The notes beneath the pieces were generated by a model, which ran no database searches, was not told the DNA's origin, and saw only the letters and a program-made list of their open reading frames with translations. 64,000 bases of DNA from NCBI RefSeq assembly GCF_009649845.1, contig NZ_WJIE01000004.1:620001-684000 (forward strand), given 5' to 3'. This stretch comes from Polyangium spumosum. Lineage in GTDB: Bacteria; Myxococcota_A; Polyangia; Polyangiales; Polyangiaceae. Shown piece by piece: positions 8,429 to 17,124 of the stretch (its first letter is position 1; each line of letters opens with the position of its first letter). A program made the translations under genes and the position numbers.

Positions 8429-10243
8429 GTGAAGGCGCTGATCAAAGTCGGCTACGCGTGCAACGAGAACTGCACGTTCTGCCACACCGCCGACATCCGG
8501 CACCTCGACGACACGGCCGAGCGGGTCGAGTGGAAGATCGACCGCGCCAAGCGGCTCGGCGCCTCGATGGTCGTCCTCTCCGGCGGCGAGCCCACGATGC
8601 GGCCCGAGCTCTCGCGCTGGGCGCGCCGCATCGCCGCGCACGGCCTCGATTTCGGTCTCGTCACGAACGGCCTGATGCTCTCCTACCCGCACGTCGTCGA
8701 CGAGCTCGTGGGCGAGTGCCGCCTCCGGTACGTCTACATGTCCCTGCACGGCGGCGAGCCCAAGGTGCACGGCTCCGTCGTCCGCGCCGACACGTTCCAC
8801 AAGGCCATGCAGGCCATCGAGAACCTGCACGGCCGGATCCCGGATCTCACGATCAACTGCGTCGTGACGACGGCGAACCTGAAGCACCTCCGAGGCCTCG
8901 TCGATCGGCTGCTCCCGCTCCCGGAGCTCTGCATCAAGCTCTCGATGACGCAGCCGAAGGGCGCGGCGAACCGCGCCTTCGACGTCATCGTGCCCGACGT
9001 CGCCGCCTGCGCCGCCCGCGTGAAAGAGGCCATCGAGCACGGGCTTTCGCGCCGGAGCGAGCGCGGGCCCCGCTTCGCGCACGACGGCCTGCCGTTTTGC
9101 CTGCTGCCCGGCCTCGAGCACCTCTACGACGACCTCAAGACGCACCGGTACGCCACGATGATCGAGGCCGACGAGGACGACTTCGTCCCCGTCGACGACG
9201 TGGCCAAGATCCAGCCCGAGGAGACCTGCGGCGACTGCGCGCTGCGCGGCGCGTGCCCGGGGCTGTATCGTGGTTACTTCGAGGTCCACGGCGCGAGCGC
9301 GCTCCGGCCCGTCACGGATCGCCCGCGGGCGAACTCGTACAACTTCGTCCCCGAGCGCGACATCGCGCGCCCGCCCGGCGCGCCTTGCCCGGTCCGCGCG
9401 GACGGCACGAGCCCCTACGATCGCGGCCGCACCTTGTTCTTGCGCCTCAAGGATCGCATGCGCCTCTTCCGCACCGAGACGCGTGATTTCTCCGACGAGG
9501 AGCTGCTCGGCTTCAAGGAAGGCGCCGGCCAGGTCTACCTCGACGTCTCGACGAAGCTCGCCCCGGATGACTTCGCGAAGGACTTACGGAAGTTGCGCCC
9601 CTCCGCCGAGTGTGAGGCTTGCCCCGAGCGCCCGCGTTGCACCGGCGCGTGGGAGCCCGTGCCCGTCGACGTCTTCACGCGCGACGATCGCGCCGTGCTC
9701 GACATGCTCGCGGAGCTCTCGGGGCGCGTGCTGGATCTCGGCTGCGGCGAGGGCCCGTACCTCGACGCGCTCGCGCGGCGCGCGGCGGAAGGGCACATCG
9801 AGTACGTCGGCGTGGATCCGGATCCGCAGCGGCTCGCCGTGCTCGCGTCGCGCCATCCGTTCGCGCGTTTCGTGGTCGGCCGCGCGGAGGAGCTCGGCGA
9901 GGAGCTCGGCACGTTCGACCACGTGCTCGTGCTCCGCAGCGTGAACCACCTCGAAGATCCGGCGCGCGCGTTCGGCGCGGCGATCACGCGGCTCCGGCCC
10001 GGGGGCACGCTCACGCTCGTGGACAACGTGGCGTTTGGGCTCGTGCGCAGCCGCGCGCACGCGGCCCGCGCGGAGGCCGCGCCCGGAAACCGGTTCGAGC
10101 ATTACCGCAACGACGACGCGGCGCGGGCCGCGCGGCGCCTCGAAGGCGAGCCCTTGCGCCTCCTCGAGCGCCGCGACGTCGGCCGCGCGACCAGCAACCA
10201 GTGGATGTTACGCTACGAGCGTTTGGTAGAGGTGCCATCGTGA
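8429..10243 (+). CDS. Radical SAM protein fused to a C-terminal SAM methyltransferase
   Basis: This 604-residue protein has the radical SAM cluster motif C-x3-C-x2-C at C11, C15 and C18 and SAM-binding GGEPT at residues 52-56. TNGLMLSY and MSLHGG follow, typical of MoaA/PqqE-like enzymes. Two further cysteine groups, CGDCALRGAC (about 266) and CEACPERPRC (about 394), suggest auxiliary Fe-S clusters. Residues about 425-590 form a class I methyltransferase (VLDLGCGEGPYLDAL, then GVDPDP, HVLVLRSVNHLED, LRPGGTL). The start is GTG. The stop overlaps the next radical SAM gene by four bases (GTGA). No precursor peptide was found nearby, so the substrate may be a peptide or a small molecule. The domain calls are firm; the reaction is unknown. 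Confidence 0.85.
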   Translation: MKALIKVGYACNENCTFCHTADIRHLDDTAERVEWKIDRAKRLGASMVVLSGGEPTMRPELSRWARRIAAHGLDFGLVTNGLMLSYPHVVDELVGECRLRYVYMSLHGGEPKVHGSVVRADTFHKAMQAIENLHGRIPDLTINCVVTTANLKHLRGLVDRLLPLPELCIKLSMTQPKGAANRAFDVIVPDVAACAARVKEAIEHGLSRRSERGPRFAHDGLPFCLLPGLEHLYDDLKTHRYATMIEADEDDFVPVDDVAKIQPEETCGDCALRGACPGLYRGYFEVHGASALRPVTDRPRANSYNFVPERDIARPPGAPCPVRADGTSPYDRGRTLFLRLKDRMRLFRTETRDFSDEELLGFKEGAGQVYLDVSTKLAPDDFAKDLRKLRPSAECEACPERPRCTGAWEPVPVDVFTRDDRAVLDMLAELSGRVLDLGCGEGPYLDALARRAAEGHIEYVGVDPDPQRLAVLASRHPFARFVVGRAEELGEELGTFDHVLVLRSVNHLEDPARAFGAAITRLRPGGTLTLVDNVAFGLVRSRAHAARAEAAPGNRFEHYRNDDAARAARRLEGEPLRLLERRDVGRATSNQWMLRYERLVEVPS

Positions 10244-11937
10244 CTGCTCCCGCCCCTCGACGACTCCCGATCGCCCCGGCGCAAGCGGAGACGGCGTTCG
10301 CCGACTTCCAGAACGAGGCCCTGCTCGCGGGCGCCGAGGGCGAGGGCAAGACGCTCGCGCACGAGGCGGCCGCGCACGAGAAGCGCAACTGGGTGCGCCT
10401 CTCCTACGACTGCAACAACCACTGCACGTTTTGCCTCGACTCGAACGCGCACGACGGCACGATGCGCGCGACGCAGGACATCAAGGTGCAGATCGTCGAG
10501 GGCCGCAGGCGCGGCGCCGATCGCCTGATCCTCTCGGGCGGCGAGCCGACGATGCACCCGAACTTCCTCGACTTCGTGAAGCTCGGTCGCCTCGCCGGGT
10601 ACCGGAAGGTCCAGACCGTGACGAACGGTCGCATGTTCCGCTACCCCGACTTCCTCGAGAAGGCCGCGGACAACGGGCTGCACGAGATCACCTTCTCTCT
10701 GCACGGCCACACGGCGAAGCTGCACGACGCGCTCGTCGGCACGCCCGGCGCGTTCGTCGAGGAGGTCGCGGGGCTGAAAGCCGCGCTCGCGTCGGAGAGG
10801 TTCATCGTCAACGTCGACATCGTCATCAACAAGCAGAACGTCCGGCACCTGCCGGAGATGCTCTCGACGTTCATCGGTTGGGGCGTGAAGGAGTTCGACC
10901 TGCTCCACGTGATCCCCTTCGGCAACGCGTGGAGCGACGCGCGGCACCACCTCTTCTACGACCTCGACGGCAACCTCGAGTACCTCCAGCAGGCCTTCGC
11001 GTACGCGCGCCGGCCCGACATCCACATCTGGCTGAACCGCTTCCCACCCCCGTACGCCGAGGGGTTCGAGGATCTCATCCAGGATCCTTACAAGCTGAAC
11101 GACGAGGTCCGCGGGCGGCGCGAGGAGTTCGATCGGTACCTCTCGCTCGGCAAGAAGCTCATGTGCCGCGAGCCCGAGCGGTGCAAGTACTGCTACCTCG
11201 AGAGCCTCTGCGACACGCTCGACGAGGTGATCGACGTGCGCAAGGCCGAGGAGGTCGACGTCCTGCGTTACGCCGGCGAGCCGCCGCGCGCGGGCAAGCT
11301 GCCCGAGGCGCGCGTGGCGCGGATCGTCGCGACGAACCTCGCGGAGGCCGCGGCGCTCGCGGCGAAGGCGGCGCCGGGCGCGATCACGCTCGAGCTCGCG
11401 TCGTACGAAGGTTTGTCGGGAGCGCTCTCGCCGGAGGGCCAGCTCTTCGGCAAGCAGCTCGTGGCTTGTTACACGGACGATCCCGCCGCGATCGAGCCCT
11501 TGCTCGGGATCGCTGGCCCCTTCGAGGTGCGCGCCTTCCTCACGAAGGCGACGGAAGCCGTGATCCGGAGGCTCGAGCCGCCGCCGAAGAACCTCGTGCT
11601 CGTCCAGAAAAACTACGACCTCGTCTCGGACGCCCACGCGAACGACGTCGACACGAAATCGTTTTTCGCGACGTACCCCCACATGATCCCGGTGGAGAAC
11701 GTGCCCGCGTGCCTGGCGGGCCGGCCCGTGCGGACGGCGCCGCGGACGCTGGATCTCGCGATGCTCGGCGCGGACGCGCGGATCGACATGACGGAGTTCA
11801 CGAAGCGGTACGTGGCCGACGGCTTCTACACGAAGGCGCTCCGCTGCAAGGACTGCCGCGAGAACGCCTCCTGCCGGGGCGTGCACGTGAACTGGGTTCG
11901 CGCCCACGGGTTCGGGGCGCTCGAGCCGATGGGGTAG
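10240..11937 (+). CDS. Second radical SAM protein with unknown C-terminal half
   Basis: A 565-residue protein starting GTG in a GTGA overlap with the preceding gene. The cluster motif is C58-x3-C62-x2-C65 (CNNHCTFC), with SGGEPTMH near residue 98, TNGRMF and SLHGHT. A cysteine group CREPERCKYCYLESLC near 308-323 resembles a SPASM/twitch-like auxiliary site. Residues about 335-530 match no domain I recognise. The end carries CKDCRENASCRGVHVNW (about 537-553), another possible Fe-S or metal site. The tight coupling with the rSAM-methyltransferase strongly suggests both act on the same substrate. A palindrome terminates the unit shortly after the stop. Confidence 0.85.
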   Translation: MTAPAPRRLPIAPAQAETAFADFQNEALLAGAEGEGKTLAHEAAAHEKRNWVRLSYDCNNHCTFCLDSNAHDGTMRATQDIKVQIVEGRRRGADRLILSGGEPTMHPNFLDFVKLGRLAGYRKVQTVTNGRMFRYPDFLEKAADNGLHEITFSLHGHTAKLHDALVGTPGAFVEEVAGLKAALASERFIVNVDIVINKQNVRHLPEMLSTFIGWGVKEFDLLHVIPFGNAWSDARHHLFYDLDGNLEYLQQAFAYARRPDIHIWLNRFPPPYAEGFEDLIQDPYKLNDEVRGRREEFDRYLSLGKKLMCREPERCKYCYLESLCDTLDEVIDVRKAEEVDVLRYAGEPPRAGKLPEARVARIVATNLAEAAALAAKAAPGAITLELASYEGLSGALSPEGQLFGKQLVACYTDDPAAIEPLLGIAGPFEVRAFLTKATEAVIRRLEPPPKNLVLVQKNYDLVSDAHANDVDTKSFFATYPHMIPVENVPACLAGRPVRTAPRTLDLAMLGADARIDMTEFTKRYVADGFYTKALRCKDCRENASCRGVHVNWVRAHGFGALEPMG

Positions 11938-11953
11938 AGGCCTTCACCCCCGG

Positions 11954-11977
11954 CCCCTCTCCCGCGCGGGAGAGGGG
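11954..11977. terminator. 24-bp perfect palindrome at a convergent junction
   Basis: CCCCTCTCCCGC is followed immediately by its exact complement. It lies between the convergent radical SAM and membrane-protein genes and is preceded by TCACCCCCGG, matching the element at 4583-4609. No T tract is present. Probably a bidirectional terminator belonging to a dispersed repeat family. Confidence 0.55.
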
Positions 11978-11989
11978 AGGAGAGGCGGG

Positions 11990-12742
11990 TCAGGGGACGA
12001 GGGTGCAGCCGCTGAGCAGGCCCGCGAGCATCTCGCCGCGCGGTTGACCTTCCCAGCCGCTCTCCCAGTGGAACGTCGGGCTCTTCAGCTTGCCCTCCAC
12101 CGTGTACTTGCACTTCACGCTGAAGCGCGTCGCCGGCAGGTTGCCCGCGAGCGCGGGCTCGCTCCACAGGCCCGCCGCGACGAACTGCACGTTGTCCGTC
12201 GACGTGTAGGGACGCAGCGTCTTCTTGTCGTCGCCGGGATCCCCCTTGCCCCACACCTTCTGCGGCGTCTCGAAGCTGCAGTGCCGGCCGTTGACCTCGT
12301 CCGTCGCCGCGCAGTTGAGCTCGCGTTTGTCGCCCGCCACCAGCGTGATCTCGACGTCCACCGTCTGACCCGGCTTCCACGCGGGCCCGCGCGGACCGCC
12401 GCCCCCGCGCTCCTGACCGAGCAGCGCGAAGCCCGCCGCCAGCGTGCCCACGACGACGACGAAGAGCACCATGCTCTTGCCGAGCGACGCGGAGCTCGGC
12501 GGCTGCGCGCGCTTCGGCCCGGCCTTGCCGACCTTCGCCGTCTTCTTCGCCGGCGCCTTCCCCTTCGCCGCCTCCGCCGCAGCCTGCTTCTCGGCAGCCG
12601 CGAGCTGCGCCTTCGACTTCGCCTCCGCCTCGGGCTCGGGCTCGGGCTCGGCCCCGCCCTCGGCCTCGTTCTCCGTCTCGCCCTCGTTCTCCGTCTCGCC
12701 CTCGTCCTCGTCCCTGTCGTCGTCGCGTTCTTTCTCGGCCAT
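11990..12742 (-). CDS. Single-pass membrane protein with acidic/Ala-Lys cytoplasmic tail
   Basis: A 250-residue protein. Residues 1-45 are extremely acidic with Glu/Asn/Thr repeats (ETENEGETENEAEGG), 45-80 are Ala/Lys rich, and one TM segment (MVLFVVVVGTLAAGFALL) sits near residue 90. The remaining 140 residues are probably periplasmic. They include two or three cysteines (ELNCAATDE, GRHCSFET, KCKYTVEG) and look beta-rich. I do not recognise the family. It is transcribed from a sigma-70-like promoter that overlaps the 60-bp gap shared with the divergent FabH-like gene. Confidence 0.7.
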   Translation of the reverse strand: MAEKERDDDRDEDEGETENEGETENEAEGGAEPEPEPEAEAKSKAQLAAAEKQAAAEAAKGKAPAKKTAKVGKAGPKRAQPPSSASLGKSMVLFVVVVGTLAAGFALLGQERGGGGPRGPAWKPGQTVDVEITLVAGDKRELNCAATDEVNGRHCSFETPQKVWGKGDPGDDKKTLRPYTSTDNVQFVAAGLWSEPALAGNLPATRFSVKCKYTVEGKLKSPTFHWESGWEGQPRGEMLAGLLSGCTLVP

Positions 12743-12751
12743 CGCGGGCGG

Positions 12752-12780
12752 ACTCTACCTTCGTCCGCCCCGCTTCTCAA
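12752..12780 (-). promoter_or_regulatory. Sigma-70-like promoter TTGAGA-N17-TAGAGT
   Basis: On the reverse strand a -35-like TTGAGA (12780-12775) is separated by 17 bases from a -10-like TAGAGT (12757-12752), about 10 bp before the ATG at 12742. The same GGTAGAGTC context recurs upstream of other genes in the window. A very short leader would result. Confidence 0.5.
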
Positions 12781-12802
12781 ACCTTCTGTTACCCTCCGCG
12801 CC

Positions 12803-13798
12803 ATGAGAGCGAGCCTCCCGCGCGCCCGGATTCTCGGCACTGGCCGCTACCTGCCCGCCCGCGTCGTGACGAACGACGAGCTCGCCGCGCGCGTCGGCAC
12901 CTCGGACGCCTGGCTCAAGGAGCACGTCGGCGTCGAGCGCCGTCACGTCGCAGCCGAAGGCGAGACGACGAGCGACATGGCCACGGCCGCGGCGCGCGCG
13001 GCGCTCGACGCGGCCCGGCTCTCGCCTGCGGATCTCGACCTCATCATCGTCGCGACCGTGAGCGGCGACAGCCCCATGCCGGCCACCGCGGCCACGGTCC
13101 AGCAGAAGCTCGGCACCGAGCTCGTCCCGTCCTTCGACCTCGCCGCCTCACACGCGGGTTTCCTCTACGGGCTCGCCGTGGCGGAGCAGTCGATCGCCTC
13201 GGGCGCGACGCGGACGGCGCTCGTGGTCGGCGCGGACATGCTCTCGCGCCGCGTGGATCCCGAGGATCGGACGACGGCGGCGCTCTTCGGCGACGGCGCG
13301 GGCGCGGTGGTGGTCGGCGTGGCGGGCGACGACGGGCGCGGGATCCTGTCGATGCGCCTCGGCGCCGACGGCGCGATGGCCTCGTTGCTCTCGATCCCGG
13401 GCGGCGGCACGGGCGAGCCGATGACGCCCGAGCGGCTCGCGGCGAAGCGGAACAAGATCCAGATGGACGGGCCCGACCTGTTCCAGGTCAGCGTGAAGAA
13501 GCTCCAGGTCACGAGCATGGAGGCGCTGAAGGCGGCGGGCCTGCTCTCGGACAAACTCGACTGGGTGATCCCGCAGCAGGCGAACCGGAGGATCGTGGAC
13601 AAGATCGCCGCGCGGCTCGGCTACTCGCGTGAAAAGTTCATCGAGAACCTCGCCGACGTGGGCAACACGGGCGCGGGGTCGATCCCGATCGCGCTCGACG
13701 AGGCGGTGCGGGATGGCCGCGTGAAGCCCGGGCAAAACGTGCTTTTGTGCGCGCTCGGCGCGGGCGTCACGTGGGCGGCGTCGATGGTGAGGATGTAG
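12803..13798 (+). CDS. FabH-fold (ketosynthase III-like) protein lacking catalytic Cys and His
   Basis: A 331-residue protein with full FabH architecture: ARILGTGRYLPARVVTN, GVERRHVA, LIIVATVSGD, LFGDGAGAVVV and NTGAGSIP near the end. In FabH the catalytic triad is Cys-His-Asn. Here the Cys position (DxxxxCxGF) is His117 (DLAASHAGF). The His of PHQAN is Gln258 (PQQAN). Only Asn288 remains. Both changes were read directly from the codons (cac, cag). The fold and cofactor-binding parts are otherwise well preserved, and there are no frameshifts. Decarboxylative condensation by the usual mechanism is unlikely; acyl transfer or a binding role is possible. It follows the radical SAM genes but is separated from them by a divergent gene. 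Confidence 0.88.
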   Translation: MRASLPRARILGTGRYLPARVVTNDELAARVGTSDAWLKEHVGVERRHVAAEGETTSDMATAAARAALDAARLSPADLDLIIVATVSGDSPMPATAATVQQKLGTELVPSFDLAASHAGFLYGLAVAEQSIASGATRTALVVGADMLSRRVDPEDRTTAALFGDGAGAVVVGVAGDDGRGILSMRLGADGAMASLLSIPGGGTGEPMTPERLAAKRNKIQMDGPDLFQVSVKKLQVTSMEALKAAGLLSDKLDWVIPQQANRRIVDKIAARLGYSREKFIENLADVGNTGAGSIPIALDEAVRDGRVKPGQNVLLCALGAGVTWAASMVRM

Positions 13799-13804
13799 GG
13801 CGGG

Positions 13805-16800
13805 TCAGGGCGCGACGTACCGCATCACGGACGTCGTGAAGTCGCTGAATACGACCGTCAGCTTGATGCAGCTCCCCGAGGGCAACGGCGCTCCGCCCGG
13901 CGGGGCGCCGCTGGCGGCGCTCGCGTCCGTCGCGCCCGCGGGCACCTCGCCGTAGCTGATCGGGCCGGCGAACCCGGCCGGGAAGCTCGCCGCCGAGAGG
14001 GCCCAGTACGTCGTTCCGCCCGTGACCGGGCCGGGGCCCATTGGCGTCATCGCGTCCGGGTCTGTCACGAAATACCCGAGCGCGTTCACGTTCGCCATCC
14101 AGCTCACGAGCGGGCCGCCCATGCCATTCATCGCCAGCGTGAGCTCGTGCGTGCCGGTCGCGCCGTCACACACGGGCGGGCCGACCGGGGGGCGCTTCAA
14201 GGTCCAGCGCACGTCGAGCGCCTCGAGCCCGGGGCTGCGCAGGAACAGCGTGCTCTCGCCCTCGTCCGCGACCCCGTCGCCGTCCGTGTCCACGAGATCG
14301 AGCGTGGTCGGGAAGCTCCGATTGAGGAAGCCCGGCCCCACCCGGAAGGGGAACGGCGGCCATACCGACTTCGAATCGGCGATCGTCACGTCGACGTCGG
14401 TCTGGAGCGTCGGAGACACCTGCGCCGAGATCACGGCGCCGTATGGCGTGGAGGTCGCCTTCACCGGCGTCTCGACGGGGATGATCTTGGTGGGATCGTA
14501 CTTCTTGTTCATGGAATCGAGCGTCGGGTGATCGACGGTCACGATGTAATCACCCTCGAGCGTGAGCTTCGGCGCGGCCGCCACCGTGAAGCCGATCTTT
14601 CGCTCGGCGACGAGCGCCCGCTCGCTCCAGGCCTCGAGCCCCGCGCCGACGACGATCTCGTATTTCCCGCCAAACGCGAGCGGCGCCGCGGGCGTGATGG
14701 CCACGTGGCGCTCGGCGGCCTTCACCGTGATCGGCACCTCGGCGCCGCCCTCGTCCGTGAGCCGGATCGACGCGAGGTTCTTCGGATCCTCGAAGACCGG
14801 GTGGGAGAAGGTCAACTGGAGATCACCTTCGCTCCGGACATCGACCGCGCCATTGCGGGGCGACGAGTTGAGCAGGAAGAACTCGCGCGCCGTGAGCTCC
14901 TCGAGGTACCGCGTGAGGTCCTTCTTCTCGGCGTCCGTGACGTTGCCGAGCGAGAGCTTCAGCATGGCGTCCACGGCCTCCTCCATCGTCCAGGCCGCGC
15001 CATTGACGAGCCAGAAGCCATGTCGATACGCGCCGACGAGCGGCGGCACGACGATCGGGTGCGTGGTCTGCGTGCCGCCCTCGGGCAAGCGGAGCCCTTC
15101 GGTGGTCAGCGGGCCGGCGTGGCAGCCCGCGCAGTTCGCCTTGCCGCGGAAGATCGCCTCGCCGCGGCGCGCCGCTTCGCTCATGCTCCCGTCCCGCGCG
15201 GTGGCCCCGTTCGCCGGGGGCGGGGGGACGAGGGCCGAGAGATAATCGTAAAATGCCTGATGCAGCTCGCCCGTGACGGTGGCGCCGATCGTGGGCCCGG
15301 GGCTGCCCCAGAGATACGAGTAGAGGTCGTAGGCGTCGCCCTCCCAGCCGATCATCGAGGGGCGCTCCATCCAGAACATCGGCCGGCTCGCCGACTCGGA
15401 GAAGCCACCCGCGGACCACACGTTCCCGTCCGAGAGCGCGTCGACGTGGCAATCGGCGCAGCTATGGTTTTCCCCCGCGCCGGCGCCGGTGCCCGTGTAC
15501 ATGTATTGCCCGGCGGCGACGCCCGCGCTCCGCGGATCGCCGGGGAGGTCGATTTCCTTGTCGGGCATGCCCGCGCTGCTCGCGACCGTGACGCGGAACG
15601 ATTGCGCGCCGTGGACGAAGAGCCGGTCCTCGCTCGCGAGGATCGTCCGCGGCCGCCCCTCGGCGGCGAAGCGCGTCTTCTCGGCGAGCGTCTCCGGGTC
15701 GAGGCCCACGACGGCGTCGCTGCCCTCGAACGACACCCACAACGTGCCGCCCGCGAGGGCCATCCCGAAGGGCCGAACCGCGAATCCCGTGGAGCTCGGC
15801 TGTCGGCCCACGTCGACCGCCGCGACCTCGGCGAGGCTCGTCGTATCGTAGGCCGCCACGGAATGGCGGAAGGCCGTCATTCCCGGCGTACCCGAGAGCT
15901 CCTCGAGCGCGACCCGCGTCGTCGCGACGTAGAGCCGGTCCTCGTCGAGGTAGAGCCCGCCGATCGTGGATCCGACGGCCTCGATGTATTTCGTCACCGC
16001 GAGCGTCTTCGTGTCGACGACGGCGATATCGTATTTATCGTTGCGCTCCTCGACCGGGAATTGCAGCCGCGCGCTCGTCCCCGAGAGGTACGAAGCGACA
16101 TACAGCGTCGCGCCGTCCTTGCTGAGCGCCATGGCCGTGGAGCTCTTGTTCGTCGCGACGCGCCCGATCACCTCGCGGCGGGCCACGTCGATCACGACCA
16201 CCGCGCCCTCCGTATTGAGCGAGACGTACGCCTTCGCGCCGTCGGGCGAGAGGACGACGTCGGCGGGCTCGTCGCCGACCCACACGGCGTCGACGAGGCG
16301 GCCCTTCGCGACGTCGACGAACCCCACGGTATCACCGGCCTTGTGCGCGACGAGCGCCAGGCCCTGCGCCTTCGCGAACGCGACGGCGACGGGCCACGGG
16401 CCGGACTGGATCGTGCCCTTCACCGCGCCGCTCGCCGGATCGACGCGCGTGATCTTCGGCTCGAACAGGTTCGCGACCCAGAGCTCGTCGTTCACCTGGG
16501 CGAGGGATCGGGTCTGGTAATAATTGAAGTGCTCGTAGGGCACGTCGTCCGTCACCGTCAACGTGCGGCGCAGCTCGCTGGTTTCGGCGCGGAACACGTA
16601 GGTCCCGGGCAGGACGGGCGTGAATCGATGAAAACCGTCGCTCCCGGCGACGACCTGGTTTTCGTTCCCGGCCGGCGCCTCCTCGAGCGTCCACCCGCCC
16701 GTCGCGGGGTTCGGCAGCCAGTAGGTCGAACCGACCGGAAATCGCTTGACTTGCTGGAGCTCGAGATCGGCGACCTCGGGCGTCGTCGGCGGAGTGCCCT

Positions 16801-16903
16801 CGTTTCCGTCTCCGCAACTCGCGCCAGCCGATACGGCGAGCGCCATCACGAGCATGACCGTACCCACGGATGATTTCGATAGAGACCAGGAGCGCTTCAT
16901 CAT
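13805..16903 (-). CDS. Large lipoprotein: beta-propeller, c-type cytochrome and Ig-like domains
   Basis: A 1032-residue protein with an N-terminal lipoprotein signal (MMKRSW..., lipobox SAGASC). Residues about 90-440 hold YVTN/lactonase-like propeller repeats (AYVSLNTEGAVVVIDVARREVIGRV is one unit). Two CxxCH haem sites follow: CADCH (about 481) and CAGCH (about 591), in a di-haem peroxidase-like region. Then comes an Ig-like domain (NSSPRNGAVDVRSEGDLQ) and a further beta-rich C-terminus. It is likely an outer-membrane or periplasmic redox protein. The first of two adjacent ATGs is used, since the signal peptide follows directly. It is convergent with the FabH-like gene, with only six bases between stops. 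Confidence 0.85.
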   Translation of the reverse strand: MMKRSWSLSKSSVGTVMLVMALAVSAGASCGDGNEGTPPTTPEVADLELQQVKRFPVGSTYWLPNPATGGWTLEEAPAGNENQVVAGSDGFHRFTPVLPGTYVFRAETSELRRTLTVTDDVPYEHFNYYQTRSLAQVNDELWVANLFEPKITRVDPASGAVKGTIQSGPWPVAVAFAKAQGLALVAHKAGDTVGFVDVAKGRLVDAVWVGDEPADVVLSPDGAKAYVSLNTEGAVVVIDVARREVIGRVATNKSSTAMALSKDGATLYVASYLSGTSARLQFPVEERNDKYDIAVVDTKTLAVTKYIEAVGSTIGGLYLDEDRLYVATTRVALEELSGTPGMTAFRHSVAAYDTTSLAEVAAVDVGRQPSSTGFAVRPFGMALAGGTLWVSFEGSDAVVGLDPETLAEKTRFAAEGRPRTILASEDRLFVHGAQSFRVTVASSAGMPDKEIDLPGDPRSAGVAAGQYMYTGTGAGAGENHSCADCHVDALSDGNVWSAGGFSESASRPMFWMERPSMIGWEGDAYDLYSYLWGSPGPTIGATVTGELHQAFYDYLSALVPPPPANGATARDGSMSEAARRGEAIFRGKANCAGCHAGPLTTEGLRLPEGGTQTTHPIVVPPLVGAYRHGFWLVNGAAWTMEEAVDAMLKLSLGNVTDAEKKDLTRYLEELTAREFFLLNSSPRNGAVDVRSEGDLQLTFSHPVFEDPKNLASIRLTDEGGAEVPITVKAAERHVAITPAAPLAFGGKYEIVVGAGLEAWSERALVAERKIGFTVAAAPKLTLEGDYIVTVDHPTLDSMNKKYDPTKIIPVETPVKATSTPYGAVISAQVSPTLQTDVDVTIADSKSVWPPFPFRVGPGFLNRSFPTTLDLVDTDGDGVADEGESTLFLRSPGLEALDVRWTLKRPPVGPPVCDGATGTHELTLAMNGMGGPLVSWMANVNALGYFVTDPDAMTPMGPGPVTGGTTYWALSAASFPAGFAGPISYGEVPAGATDASAASGAPPGGAPLPSGSCIKLTVVFSDFTTSVMRYVAP

Positions 16904-16939
16904 TTGGTTCCTTGCTGGAGCTGCTCTTCTAAGGGAAGC

Positions 16940-16987
16940 CGGCGCCGCGACAAGGTCACGAACGTACACGACGTTCGCGCGGCGCCG
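16940..16987. promoter_or_regulatory. Nested inverted repeats in a divergent promoter region
   Basis: Outer arms CGGCGCCGCG (16940-16949) and its complement (16978-16987) enclose inner arms CGAACGT (16959-16965) and ACGTTCG (16971-16977) with a 5-base loop. Nine unpaired bases lie on one side only. It is placed 37-84 bp before the ATG of the cytochrome lipoprotein, so it could fold in its leader RNA or bind a regulator shared with the divergent gene. Confidence 0.5.
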
Positions 16988-17124
16988 TATTTGATCGACC
17001 TGTGATTGCTCTCACGGTTGGCAGCGCGGTTCGCAGCCGCTTCACCACATTCATGGTTGCCCGGCACGACCATCGGCGCAATACGCGCGACCCGCTTGAC
17101 ATCACGAGGTTTCTCGAATCCATT

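Noticed and set aside
17096-17124. TTGACA at 17096 as a promoter for the amidohydrolase
   Set aside because: The matching -10 position reads TCCATT, poor, and abuts the chosen GTG start; left uncalled.
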